The notes under the pieces: model-generated
Databases searched by the model: none
Told to the model about the DNA's origin: nothing
The model's input: only the letters and a program-made list of their open reading frames with translations
Program-made: the position numbers and the translations under genes
DNA from: Feifania hominis
GTDB lineage: Bacteria; Bacillota; Clostridia; Oscillospirales; Feifaniaceae
NCBI RefSeq assembly: GCF_014384765.1
Contig: NZ_JACRSP010000001.1
Coordinates: 124,001 to 188,000, forward strand
Length of the DNA: 64,000 nt
Direction: 5' to 3'
In this document: in pieces, positions 52,314-62,800 of the stretch
How positions within the stretch are numbered: the first letter of the stretch is position 1
How the letters are laid out: each line of letters begins with the position of its first letter

Positions 52314-53141
52314 ATGCAGCTCATTGAATTTTTTAAGGCAGTTATCATCGGCATCATCCAGGGCATCACCGAATGGCTCCCAGTGTCGAGTACAGGCCAC
52401 ATGATACTGGCAAATGAATTCATCCATCTCAACATGACGCCCGCATTTCGGGGCATGTTTTTCGTGGTCATCCAGCTCGGATCGATTCTCGCAGTAGTCG
52501 TACTTTACTTTCACAAGCTAAATCCCTTTTCCCCTCGAAAAAGTGCGGTACAAAAGCGCGAGACGCTGTCGCTGTGGAGCAAAGTGATTGTGGCCTCGGT
52601 TCCAGCGGCGGTCGTTGGCATTCCTCTCAACGACAAGATTGAGGAGCTCTTTGGCGGCTACCAGGTTGTCACGGCAGCGCTCATCGTCTACGGCATTCTC
52701 TTCATTGTGCTGGAAAACCGAAATGCAAAGCGCGCGCCGCGCGTGCGCTCCCTTGAGGAACTCAGCTACAAGACGGCTTTTGCCATCGGTATGTTTCAGG
52801 TGCTCTCGCTGATTCCGGGGACCTCGCGCTCCGGTTCCACCATACTCGGTGCGATGCTCATCGGGCTCTCACGCGGGGTGGCGGCAGAATTCTCTTTCTT
52901 TCTGGCGATTCCCGCCATGTTTGGTGCGAGTGCCATCAAGCTGCTCAAATTCGGCTTTTCTTACACCAGCACGGAGATCATGATACTGCTCACGGGAACC
53001 ATTGTCGCTTTTGTGGTGTCGGTGCTGGCGATCAAGTTTTTGATGAGCTACATCCGCCGGCACGATTTCAAGGCTTTTGGCTGGTACCGGATCATCCTCG
53101 GCGTGGTGGTGCTGTCATACTTTTTGATTTTTGCAAAATAA
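52314..53141 (+). CDS. uppP: Undecaprenyl-diphosphatase UppP (BacA)
   Basis: A 275-residue membrane phosphatase with the two family signatures: GITEWLPVSSTGH at the N-terminus and PGTSRSGST in the middle, which bracket the active site. It recycles undecaprenyl-PP to the monophosphate carrier for wall synthesis and confers bacitracin tolerance. About eight membrane segments. AGAGGGGTAG precedes ATG 52314. Monocistronic. It serves the same carrier lipid as the WecG/TagA enzyme at 43037. Confidence 0.94.
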   Translation: MQLIEFFKAVIIGIIQGITEWLPVSSTGHMILANEFIHLNMTPAFRGMFFVVIQLGSILAVVVLYFHKLNPFSPRKSAVQKRETLSLWSKVIVASVPAAVVGIPLNDKIEELFGGYQVVTAALIVYGILFIVLENRNAKRAPRVRSLEELSYKTAFAIGMFQVLSLIPGTSRSGSTILGAMLIGLSRGVAAEFSFFLAIPAMFGASAIKLLKFGFSYTSTEIMILLTGTIVAFVVSVLAIKFLMSYIRRHDFKAFGWYRIILGVVVLSYFLIFAK

Positions 53142-53160
53142 AAGGGTCAAACAGAATATC

Positions 53161-53197
53161 AAGCGGAGAGAGGCTGCCTCTCTCCGCTTTTTGTTTT
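53161..53197 (+). terminator. Terminator after uppP
   Basis: Stem AAGCGGAGAGAGG / CCTCTCTCCGCTT with a CTG loop and a T-rich tail. Confidence 0.87.
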
Positions 53198-53221
53198 GAC
53201 GCTGTGTTATTTGTCGAAAAA

Positions 53222-53250
53222 TTGCCTTGCTGCGCGATGTATGCTAGAAT
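53222..53250 (+). promoter_or_regulatory. Promoter of the signalling gene cluster
   Basis: TTGCCT (53222-53227), 17-base spacer, TAGAAT (53245-53250) with a TGC extended -10. The 70-nt leader is too short for a c-di-GMP riboswitch. Confidence 0.65.
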
Positions 53251-53321
53251 AGAAAAGATTGGTAGTCCGGGTGAACAAAAATAGTATGGTGGGCGGCCGC
53301 GTAATAGAGGGATTGTGAGCA

Positions 53322-55910
53322 ATGAATACACAGAAAAAGATTCTGGTTGTGGAAGACAACGGGATAAACCGGGCAATGCTCCGTGAGATATTGTGCTCAC
53401 AGTACCAGGTTTTGGAGGCGGAAAACGGTCTGGTAGCTCTTGAGGTGCTCCGAGAACTGGGCGAGCAGATTTCTCTGATTCTTCTCGACATCATCATGCC
53501 GGTCATGGATGGATACACTTTTCTGGCGAGGGTCAAATCTGACCCTCGCTATTCGTCAATTCCGATTATTGTGACCACACAGAACGACGATGAGTCCGAT
53601 GAGGTCACGGCACTGTCTCACGGCGCGACTGATTTTGTTGCCAAGCCATACAAGCCCCAGGTGATTTTACACCGCGTGGCAAGCATCATCAACCTGCGTG
53701 AAACTGCAGCCATGATCAATCAGTTTCAATATGACCGTCTGACCGGGCTCTACAGCAAAGAGTTTTTCTACCAGCGTGCAAAAGAACTGATCACTCAAAA
53801 TCCGGACCGGGAGTACGATATCATCTGCTCCGACATAGAGAACTTCAAGCTCATCAACGACATATTCGGCGTGCCGGCAGGCGACCATCTGCTTCGCGGC
53901 GTGGCGAAAATTTACGCCGAACAGGTGGGAGACCTCGGAATCTGCGGGCACTTCAACGCCGATCAGTTCGCCTGCCTGCTGGAGCGGCGGTGGAAGTACA
54001 CCGATGAGCTGTTTGTGCGGGTCGGTGAGCAGATCAAAGCCCTGTCAAACGCCAAAAATGTCGTGATGAAATGGGGAATATACGCCGTAGAGGACCGGTC
54101 CCTCACTGTTGAGCAGATGTGCGATCGGGCTCTGCTCGCGGCGCGCAGCATTAAGGGGCTGTACGGCAGACATTTCGCGGCCTATGACGACAAGCTGCGC
54201 GGAAAACTTCTGCGCGAGAGGGACATCACCGACAGCATGGAGTCTGCACTGGCACAAAATCAGTTTGTCGTGTATTTTCAGCCGAAATATCGGCTTTGCG
54301 ACTGTTCTCTTGCCGGGGCGGAGGCCCTGGTGCGATGGAACCATCCGCAGTGGGGGGTTCAGCCGCCGAGCGAGTTTATTCCCCTGTTTGAAAAAAGCGG
54401 TTTTATCGCCAAGCTCGATCAGTATATCTGGGACCGGACGTGCGCGGTGCTTCGCGAGTGGGACCAAAAGGGATATCCCCCCATACCGGTGTCGGTCAAT
54501 GTGTCACGGGCCGATATCTACCATGCGGATTTGGCGGATGTTCTCAAAGAAATTGTTGAGAGATACGAGCTGCCGCCCTCCCGACTTCACCTGGAGATTA
54601 CGGAGAGCGCCTACACCGAAAATCCGAGCCAGATTATTGAGACGGTGGAAGAGCTTCGCAGACTCGGATTTGTCATAGAGATGGACGACTTTGGAAGCGG
54701 CTACTCGTCGCTGAACATGCTCAATCGGATGCCGCTCGACATCTTGAAGCTCGACATGAAATTCATTCAGAGCGAGACTGTCAAACCGATCAGTCAGGGT
54801 ATTCTGCGGTTTATCATGAGCCTTGCAAGATGGATGAATTTAAGCGTGGTGGCAGAGGGAGTCGAGACCGGCGAACAGCTCAGACGCCTTCGCGAAATCG
54901 GCTGCGACTATGCGCAGGGTTACTATTTTGCAAAGCCCATGCCCCTCGCTGAATTTGAAGAGCTCTTTTCACAGCGGAAAGTCCATATGCAGGGCGATGC
55001 CCACAGGCCGGGTGACCACTGGGCAGGACAGCTGCCGCAGGCCATTCTTGTGGCGGATGAGGACGCCGAGTACCGCAAACAGGTGAGTGCAACATTCGCA
55101 GGGAAATATCAGGTTTTTCAGGCGGCGAACGGAGATGAGGCGCTGGCTTGTATAGCAAACTGCGCCACCCAGCTTGCGGCGATCATCCTGAGTATGACTC
55201 TGCCCCAGACAGATGGGGAATCGGCTCTCACGATGATGAAAAGGGAGAAAGCGGTCTGGAATATCCCAGTCATTGTAACAGCGCCGTCGGATATGCGCAG
55301 GGAGTGCAGCGCATGGGAGCAGGGAGCGGACGATTTTGCCGGCAAGCCCCATTCACAGGCGAGTCTGTACCAGCGCGTTTTGCGTGCGGTGGAAATCAAT
55401 ACGCTGCGCGAGCGTGAGCATGTGCTCAAAGACGAGGCCTACCGGGATTCCATGACAGGGCTTCTCAACCGGCGCGGCCTTGCCGCTGCGGTTGAGAGCC
55501 TGGGCAGGGAGGACGCGCCGATGGCGGTCTATCTCTTTGACCTGGACGATCTCAAGCACATCAACGACAACTATGGCCATGTGAAAGGCGATGAGATGAT
55601 TGAGTGCTTCAGTTCGGTACTGCGCTCACTGACGAGAGAGACAGACATTTTGGCCCGCTACGGCGGCGACGAGTTCGTCGCCGTCATCCGCCAGATGAGC
55701 ACACGGGAAACCGCGCTGAAAAAAGGGGAGAGCATTTGCCAGGCTGTCCGCAACACTCCTTTTACAGAAGAGTTTCCCGCTGCGTGTACGGCAGGAGTGG
55801 CGCTCTGTGACACAGGTCTGCCGCTCAGTGAGATGATTGAACGGGCGGATCGGGCTCTGTATGAGGCGAAGAAGAAGAGAAAAGGCGGGTGTTGGCTGTG
55901 GGAAGACTGA
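53322..55910 (+). CDS. Two-receiver c-di-GMP protein: REC - degenerate GGDEF - EAL - degenerate REC - GGDEF
   Basis: An 862-residue soluble protein. REC1 (about 5-122) has phosphoacceptor Asp56 and Lys108. The first GGDEF-like domain (about 135-290) reads NADQF at the signature, so it is unlikely to be a cyclase. EAL (about 303-550) keeps catalytic residues: Glu334 of EALVRW, Asn393, Glu425, Asp455-Asp456, Lys476 and Glu512, so phosphodiesterase activity is expected. REC2 (about 574-690) has Ser624 where the Asp should be. The last GGDEF (about 705-855) has intact RYGGDEF and an RETD inhibitory I-site five residues before it, so diguanylate cyclase activity with product inhibition is expected. 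AGAGGG precedes ATG 53322. First of four clustered signalling genes. Confidence 0.9.
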   Translation: MNTQKKILVVEDNGINRAMLREILCSQYQVLEAENGLVALEVLRELGEQISLILLDIIMPVMDGYTFLARVKSDPRYSSIPIIVTTQNDDESDEVTALSHGATDFVAKPYKPQVILHRVASIINLRETAAMINQFQYDRLTGLYSKEFFYQRAKELITQNPDREYDIICSDIENFKLINDIFGVPAGDHLLRGVAKIYAEQVGDLGICGHFNADQFACLLERRWKYTDELFVRVGEQIKALSNAKNVVMKWGIYAVEDRSLTVEQMCDRALLAARSIKGLYGRHFAAYDDKLRGKLLRERDITDSMESALAQNQFVVYFQPKYRLCDCSLAGAEALVRWNHPQWGVQPPSEFIPLFEKSGFIAKLDQYIWDRTCAVLREWDQKGYPPIPVSVNVSRADIYHADLADVLKEIVERYELPPSRLHLEITESAYTENPSQIIETVEELRRLGFVIEMDDFGSGYSSLNMLNRMPLDILKLDMKFIQSETVKPISQGILRFIMSLARWMNLSVVAEGVETGEQLRRLREIGCDYAQGYYFAKPMPLAEFEELFSQRKVHMQGDAHRPGDHWAGQLPQAILVADEDAEYRKQVSATFAGKYQVFQAANGDEALACIANCATQLAAIILSMTLPQTDGESALTMMKREKAVWNIPVIVTAPSDMRRECSAWEQGADDFAGKPHSQASLYQRVLRAVEINTLREREHVLKDEAYRDSMTGLLNRRGLAAAVESLGREDAPMAVYLFDLDDLKHINDNYGHVKGDEMIECFSSVLRSLTRETDILARYGGDEFVAVIRQMSTRETALKKGESICQAVRNTPFTEEFPAACTAGVALCDTGLPLSEMIERADRALYEAKKKRKGGCWLWED

Positions 55911-55915
55911 CGCAG

Positions 55916-58900
55916 ATGGACGGGGTTACAGTATGGGAGCAGATGCTGTATGAATTCTGCCAGGCATGGTTTGAAGAACGGGACGCACAGGCGGCCCTTT
56001 CATTTTTCACAGATGATGTCGCATTCATCGGTACCGGCGAGCAGGAGTTTGTGCGGGGAAAAGAGAAGATGGCGGACTATCTCAGAGAGGACATTCTCGA
56101 GATTCCCGAGCCGTTTTCGTTTGAGCTCAAAACCATACATCATCAGCAGATGGCGCCGGACATCAGCAGCTTGGCAGCGGAGCTGACACTGAAAAACTCC
56201 GCATATGTCTGGCGCCTGAGGGGCTTTTTTACCATGGTGGAGCGGGACGGAAAACTGCTGTTTGACAGCCTGTATTTCGCCGAGCCAGGCGGCAGCCAGC
56301 GCGAGAGTGAACACTATCCACATACACTGGTCATGGAGAACGCGATCCGCCAGAGACAGGAGCTTTTAAACGACTCGATTGCCGGCGGAATGCTGGGGGG
56401 CTATCTGGAACCGGGTTTCCCCTTTTATTTCATCAACCGCCGGATGCTGGATTATTTGGGCTATGAGAACGAAGAGGAATTTGTACACGACATCGGCGGT
56501 CTGATCTCAAACTGCATACATCCAGGTGATCGAGAACTTGTCGATGGCGCTGTGGTAGCTCAGCTGGAGGAAAAGGGCGAGTATGTCGTGGAATACCGCA
56601 TGAAAAAACGTGACGGCTCCTACATCTGGGTCCATGACATTGGCCGCAGAGTGACAGCGGAGGACGGCCGGTTTGCCATCGCGTCTGTCTGCATCGATAT
56701 CACAGAGCGCAGACAGGCGCAGGAGGAGGTCATGCACCTCTACAACAACATTCCCGGCGCAGTCTTCCGCTGCCGGTTCGACCGCGATTTTTCTGTGATC
56801 GAAGCCAATGACGGGCTGTTTGATTTTCTCGGGTACACCAGAGAGGAGTTTGCCGCTCTTGGCAACAGAATGTCTGCGGTGATTCACCACGAGGATCTGG
56901 CTATTATGGCCGATAGGCTCAGAGAGCAACTCAAATTCGGCAATACCATTCGCAACGAGAACCGCCTGATCTGCAGGGACGGGTCGGTGAAATGGATTTC
57001 CATCAAGGCGCAGCTGATTCGCGAAGAAGACGAACAGCAGCATTTTTACTGTGTCTTTGTCGACATCACCGAGGAAAAGCGGATGCAGGAACGCATTCGG
57101 GATCTCTATGAAAAGGAGCTTGCGTACTTTGCCGAGCTTGCCTCGTCGGGCGGCAGCATCCAGGGGCGCCTCAATGCCACACAGAACCGTATGGAGAACT
57201 ATCTCACCACCTCGGATGTGGCGATCGCACAGGTGGGTGACACCTATGACGGGACCATTGCAAATCTGTCGGCGTCGGCAGTGGATGAGAGCTATGCGGA
57301 TACCATTCGAAGCGCCCTTAGCAGAGAGCAGGTGCTCGCCGACTATTCGGCGGGCCGGGTGGACTACCACTTTACCTTTCTGCGCCGGCGCAACGACGGC
57401 AGCGCGTTCTGGAGCAGCACATACTTTCGCTCCTACCGAAACCCCGAGAGTGGCGACATCATTGTCTTTTTCTACACATTTGACATCACCGAGCAGAAGC
57501 TGCAAGAGCAGCTTCTCGACCAGATCACACAGCTCGACTATGACGTTATTACCGAGGTCGACATGCAGTCTGACACCCACCGAATCATCTCGTTTAACGA
57601 CCGCCATGAGAGCATGGTGCCCAGGCCGGGAAACTTCCAGAGGGAAATTCGCAATATCGCCGATCAGTTTATGGACGAGCAGTCGCGGCGGGAGTATCTG
57701 GAGAAGCTCGGCTATCGCTATATGAAAGATCAGCTGAGCCGCCAGGACTTTTACACATTCCTCGTGGAGATGAGAAATCCCCAGGGAGAACTCAGAATCA
57801 TGCGCCACCGGGTGTTCTACATCAGCCGGGAGCTCGCACGCGTGTGCATCATGCGCATGGATGTGACGGACATTGTGCGTCAGGAGCAGCGGCAGAAAGA
57901 CGATCTTGCGGCCGCGCTGTCGGCCGCTGAGCAGGCGAATGCGGCCAAGAGTGATTTTCTCTCACGCATGAGCCATGAGATCCGCACTCCGATGAACGCG
58001 ATCATCGGGATGAGCACGATTGCCGCACAGTCCCTCGGCGACAGGGAGCAGGTGGCGGACTGCCTGGCCAAAATCGGCATTTCCTCCCGCTTTTTGCTGT
58101 CGCTGATCAACGACATTCTCGACATGAGCCGAATTGAGAGTGGCAAAATGCTGCTCAAAAATGAGAAGATTCCAACGGAGGAGTTTCTAAACGGCATCAA
58201 CGCCATCTGCTTCAACCAGGCGGCGGCAAAGGGTGTGGAGTACGAGTGCATTGCCGACCCGGTTCTCGACGACTGCTACATCGGTGACGCCATGAAGCTG
58301 CAGCAGGTGCTCATCAATATTCTCAGCAACGCCATCAAGTTCACCAACGAGGGCGGAAGAGTCACTTTTTCCGCCGAGCAGCGCAGAAGATTCAAAAATA
58401 CGGCGGTGCTGCGCTTTGTCATCAACGATACTGGTGTCGGCATGAGCGAGGAATTTATCCCGCACATCTTCGAGCCCTTTTCGCAGGAGTCGACCGGTAC
58501 GACCGCCCTGTATGGGGGCACAGGGCTGGGACTTGCCATTTCAAAGAACATTGTCGATATGATGGACGGGCAGATCACCGTGCGTTCCATCAAGGGGATC
58601 GGCACGGAGTTTACGGTGGAAGTAAAACTGGGCATCTGCGAGCAGGAGCGCCGCTGCCGCCACACACAGGTGCAGGAGTATCAGTTCGCCCACCTGAAGA
58701 CTCTCGTCGTCGACGACGATGTGGCGGTCTGCGAGAGCGCGATTGTCACTCTGCGCGAGATGGGAGTCAAAGCCGAGTGGGTGGACAGCGGCAGAAAGGC
58801 GATCGAGCGAGTGAGCGGACTGTGGGCCGACGGCAAATACTACGACATGATTCTCATCGACTGGAAAATGCCCGAGATGGACGGTATTGAAACGGCCCGG

Positions 58901-59503
58901 CGCATCCGTGGGATTGTCGGGCCGGAGGTGACCATCATCATCATGACGGCGTATGACTGGATCGCCATTGAACACGAGGCTAAGCTTGCGGGTGTCAACC
59001 TGCTCATGAGTAAACCCATGTTCAAATCCTCTCTCATCTCGGCGTTTTCCAAGGTGATGGGAGAGAGGGAGGAGCAGGCCTCAAGTGAGCGGACTGTGGA
59101 GTATGACTTTACCGGAAAACGCGTTTTGCTCGCCGAGGACAACCAGATCAACACGGAAGTGGCAAAGCTGCTGCTCGAAAGCAAGGGTATTGTCGTGGAT
59201 GCAGTGGAAAACGGGCTGCAGGCGCTCGAGCGCTTCAGCAAATCGGAGCGGGGGTATTACGACGCCATTTTGATGGATATTCGCATGCCTCTGATGGACG
59301 GACTGGCAGCGACAACCAACATCCGCCATCTGAGCAACGCCGATGCGCGAACCATTCCCATCATTGCCATGACGGCAAATGCGTTTGACGATGACATTGA
59401 GATCAGCCGGGCGGCCGGAATGAATGCCCATCTGGCCAAGCCCATTGAGCCAAACAGGCTGTATCAGACACTTTACGACTTCATATTCGGAAAGAGAGGC
59501 TGA
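55916..59503 (+). CDS. Hybrid histidine kinase: NTF2-like - PAS repeats - HisKA - HATPase - REC - REC
   Basis: A 1195-residue protein without membrane segments. The N-terminus is an NTF2/SnoaL-like fold (about 1-125: YEFCQAWFEERDAQAALSFF), followed by two to three PAS domains ending in ITERR, ITEEK and ITEQK, a further PAS-like segment, then HisKA with phosphoacceptor His in SHEIRTPMNAIIGM (about residue 687), HATPase (NILSNAIKFT, NDTGVGMS, GTGLGLAIS) and two receivers: VVDDDVAV/ILIDWKMPEMDG and LAEDNQINTE/ILMDIRMPLMDG, both with Asp. ATG 55916 lies five bases after the previous stop; an in-frame GTG at 55889 is possible. The missing HPt module is encoded by the next gene. Confidence 0.9.
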   Translation: MDGVTVWEQMLYEFCQAWFEERDAQAALSFFTDDVAFIGTGEQEFVRGKEKMADYLREDILEIPEPFSFELKTIHHQQMAPDISSLAAELTLKNSAYVWRLRGFFTMVERDGKLLFDSLYFAEPGGSQRESEHYPHTLVMENAIRQRQELLNDSIAGGMLGGYLEPGFPFYFINRRMLDYLGYENEEEFVHDIGGLISNCIHPGDRELVDGAVVAQLEEKGEYVVEYRMKKRDGSYIWVHDIGRRVTAEDGRFAIASVCIDITERRQAQEEVMHLYNNIPGAVFRCRFDRDFSVIEANDGLFDFLGYTREEFAALGNRMSAVIHHEDLAIMADRLREQLKFGNTIRNENRLICRDGSVKWISIKAQLIREEDEQQHFYCVFVDITEEKRMQERIRDLYEKELAYFAELASSGGSIQGRLNATQNRMENYLTTSDVAIAQVGDTYDGTIANLSASAVDESYADTIRSALSREQVLADYSAGRVDYHFTFLRRRNDGSAFWSSTYFRSYRNPESGDIIVFFYTFDITEQKLQEQLLDQITQLDYDVITEVDMQSDTHRIISFNDRHESMVPRPGNFQREIRNIADQFMDEQSRREYLEKLGYRYMKDQLSRQDFYTFLVEMRNPQGELRIMRHRVFYISRELARVCIMRMDVTDIVRQEQRQKDDLAAALSAAEQANAAKSDFLSRMSHEIRTPMNAIIGMSTIAAQSLGDREQVADCLAKIGISSRFLLSLINDILDMSRIESGKMLLKNEKIPTEEFLNGINAICFNQAAAKGVEYECIADPVLDDCYIGDAMKLQQVLINILSNAIKFTNEGGRVTFSAEQRRRFKNTAVLRFVINDTGVGMSEEFIPHIFEPFSQESTGTTALYGGTGLGLAISKNIVDMMDGQITVRSIKGIGTEFTVEVKLGICEQERRCRHTQVQEYQFAHLKTLVVDDDVAVCESAIVTLREMGVKAEWVDSGRKAIERVSGLWADGKYYDMILIDWKMPEMDGIETARRIRGIVGPEVTIIIMTAYDWIAIEHEAKLAGVNLLMSKPMFKSSLISAFSKVMGEREEQASSERTVEYDFTGKRVLLAEDNQINTEVAKLLLESKGIVVDAVENGLQALERFSKSERGYYDAILMDIRMPLMDGLAATTNIRHLSNADARTIPIIAMTANAFDDDIEISRAAGMNAHLAKPIEPNRLYQTLYDFIFGKRG

Positions 59504-59506
59504 ACC

Positions 59507-59881
59507 GTGAGCGAGTTTAAAGATGTGATGACGGCCTATGGCGCGGATTATCAGGCAACCATGAGCCGCTTTATGGGAAATGAAAGGACCTATTTAAAGT
59601 TTTTGAATATGTTCTTTGCCGACGAAAGCTTCCGAAAACTGGGCACAGCGCTTCAGGAGGGAGACGGCAAAGGAGCCTTTGAGGCGGCGCACACTCTCAA
59701 GGGTGTGGCGGGCAATCTGGGACTCACGCCTCTCTACGAAGCAGTCTGCGACATTGTGGAACCTCTGCGCACAGGGGAGAAGAGGGACTATGCACAGCTC
59801 TACCGGGTGATTCAAGACGAATTTCACCGGGTGGAGATTTTGCACAGGGAACTCAGTGAGGGGGTACGGCATGAAGCTTGA
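59507..59881 (+). CDS. Histidine phosphotransfer (HPt) protein
   Basis: A 124-residue helical protein with the phosphoacceptor His in AAHTLKGVAGNLG near residue 62. It would receive phosphate from a receiver of the hybrid kinases and pass it on. GTG 59507 starts three bases after the hybrid kinase stop. It lies between two large kinases, and overlaps the next gene by 11 bases, so co-translation is likely. No fused output domain. Confidence 0.9.
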   Translation: MSEFKDVMTAYGADYQATMSRFMGNERTYLKFLNMFFADESFRKLGTALQEGDGKGAFEAAHTLKGVAGNLGLTPLYEAVCDIVEPLRTGEKRDYAQLYRVIQDEFHRVEILHRELSEGVRHEA

Positions 59882-62800
59882 GGCCTCCCTGTTGTCGAAT
59901 CAAATGGTCGAGGCTCTTCACGGAGCGCCGATTGCAATCTTTGTAAGTGCCCTTGATACCCGCGAACTGCTCTATGCAAACAGGGCGGCGAAAGAGCTGT
60001 TTGAGGAGGAGTTTCAAGGGGAGCTGACGAGCTGCTACCGTGCGGCCGGGTTTGATGAACCCTGTTCTTTCTGCCGCGCAGACAGGATCGGCACACAGCC
60101 CTTTGTCCGGGAATTTCACCACCCGGCCAACGACCGATACTATCAGCTCAGCGGCAAGCGAATCGAATGGGACGGAAAACCGGCACACATCGAATACATT
60201 GTGGACATCACGGAAAAAAAGCGCGAAATAGATCGGCAGAGCGGTATTCGCGCGGCGCTGCAGGACACATTCAGCAGCATCCCCTGCGGACTGGCGGTCT
60301 ACCGCTGCAAGGGTGAGCATATTTTACCCGAGTTCCACAACCTGGCCTTTTACGAGATCATGGGCTACTCCGAGGAGCACGCGCGCCAATTGGAGAGAGA
60401 GACCAACTATCTGAATGTTCACCCACAGGATTTGGATGTCCTGAGAGGTGAGGTGCAGCGGGCAATCCAGAGCTGTAACGTTTTTGAGCATACCTACCGA
60501 GTCTGGAATGACCGCAGAGAAAGCTACTGCTGGATTCGTCTGGAGGGCTCGGTAAAGACACAGGGCGACGGCAGCAAGCTGCTCTATGGCGTGTACAGCG
60601 ATGTCAGCAAGCAGATGTCGCTGGAGGGGGAGCTCACCGAAACCAATGAGAAGATGCAGGACATCATCAATGCCATTCCGGGAGGCGTGGCAATCTACAA
60701 GGTGAGCGATATTTTTGAGACAGTGTATTTCTCAGACGGGGTGCCGGAGCTGTCCGGCTACACCGTCGAAGAGTATCAAAAGCTCATTCGAGAGGATGCC
60801 GCAAAGTTGACCTATTCGGAGGACTCTCGCATGGTGGTGGAAAATCTGCGTCGCGCCATTCGGGAACAGACGGTTGCAAATTTTGACTTTCGTAAAATTC
60901 ACCGCAATGGACACATCGTCTGGGTGCACATTCAGGCAAGGCAGATTGGCCGGCAGGATGGTTTTCCGTTGATTCAGTGCGTCTTTCACAACATTACCGA
61001 TCTCAAGGAAGCGCAGCTGGAGATGGATCATCTGGTCAACTCCATTCCGGGAGGCATTGCAAGCTACCGCATCGAGGGAGGAAATGTCACTCCGAGCTTT
61101 TACTCCGACGGGGTTCCGGCGCTGTCGGGTCGAACACGCGAGGAATTTGATGAGCTCGTCCGAAAGGACGCCTGCGATATGATCTATGCGCTCGACCGCA
61201 AGCGGGTGCTTGCGGCGGCGAGAGCGGCCATTGAGAGCGGCGAAGTGCTCAACATCTCCTATCGGATGCACCACCGCGACGGCAGGCTCATCTGGATTCA
61301 CCTCAACGGCCGCCGCATGGGACCGCTGGCCGAGACCACCTGGTTTTACGCGGTTTTCACCGGTATGTCTGCCGAGACCCGGCTGTTTCAGGACATTGCC
61401 AACGAGGCTGCAGATGGAATCTATGTCATTGACCGTGAAAATTACGATCTGCTCTACGCAAACGAGAAGACGGAACTCTTTGCAAAAGGGGGCAACGTTC
61501 TCGGTCGGAAGTGCTATGCGGCGCTTCATGGAAAGAGTGAACCCTGTGAATTTTGTACGCTGAAGACCCATGTACCGGACGGCAGAGAGCATGAGATCGC
61601 AGTGGGCGCGGCGGACCGCTTTTATACCGCCCGCTGCCGCATGACGGACTGGAATGGAGTTCCGGCCTACATTCAGTACATCCGCGACGTCACGAAAGAG
61701 GTCAAAATCCGCCGGGACAAAGAGCGGCTCGAAAAGTATTTTCAGACGATGGTCAAAAATCTGCCGAGCGGCGTCGCCGTGGTCCACTATGAAAAGGACG
61801 GGAGCATGAAGCCGGAGTTTCTCTCGGACGGATTCGCCTCGATGACCGGCATGACGCTGGAACAGGCGTGGAAGCTCTACCGGCACGATGCGATGGCAGG
61901 CGTTCATCCCGACGACCGGCGTAGCGTACGGGAACAGATGGAGCGCTACATTGAAAGCGGTGACAGTCAGTGTGAGATCGTCTACCGGATCGCAAGTGGA
62001 AAGACGGGCTATGTCTGGGTTAAAAACACACTCTCGCTGATACAAAACGAGGGTGGCGAGAGCCGCGTCTACGCGGTCTATCATGACATCACAAGGGAAC
62101 GGGAGGAGCGGCGCAGCATCCGTCAGCGCTACAACGAGCTGCTCATGCAGCACTACAGGACGCCAGGCCCCGACGCGCTGATTGTCGGCCACTGCAACAT
62201 CACGCGCAATCAGATATTGGAGATCAACGACTACACGGGGCTGAATTTGCTGGAGACACTCGGGACAGTCCGCGAAGATTTTTTCAACGGGCTCTCCCAC
62301 TTTGTAGTCGATGCGAAGCAGCGCGAAAAATTTTTATTGACCTATCTTGGTGAGCCCTCGCTGAGTGCCTTTACACAGGGAATCACCGAGCGATGCCAGG
62401 AGTATTTTATTCATCTTCCCAATGAGCCGTGCGGGAGGTATGCGCAAGTCAAGATGAATATGGTCGCGACGCCCGACAGCGGCGATGTCACCGGCATTTT
62501 GATGGTGACAGACATCACAGAGCGCACAATGTCCGAGCGGGTTCTGCACCAGCTCTCGGTCGCCGGAAACGACTTTGTCATGGACGTCGATCTGTCGCAG
62601 GACAGCTACAAGCTGCTCTCCCAAAACGAGGTGGCAAGCCATGTTCCACTCGAGTATGGCTGCTACTCGAAATGGATTGCCGCGATGGCGGCGTCCAAAA
62701 TTGTCCCGAGAGACAGGCAGGCCTATCTGACCGGATTGAATCCGGACCGGATACTTGAGAGACTTCAGAGCAGCGGTCCATACACATTTGCCTACTCCGT

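Noticed and set aside
53251..53321. c-di-GMP riboswitch in front of the c-di-GMP gene
   Set aside because: The 5'-UTR is about 70 nt and lacks the conserved three-way-junction sequence of class I or II.
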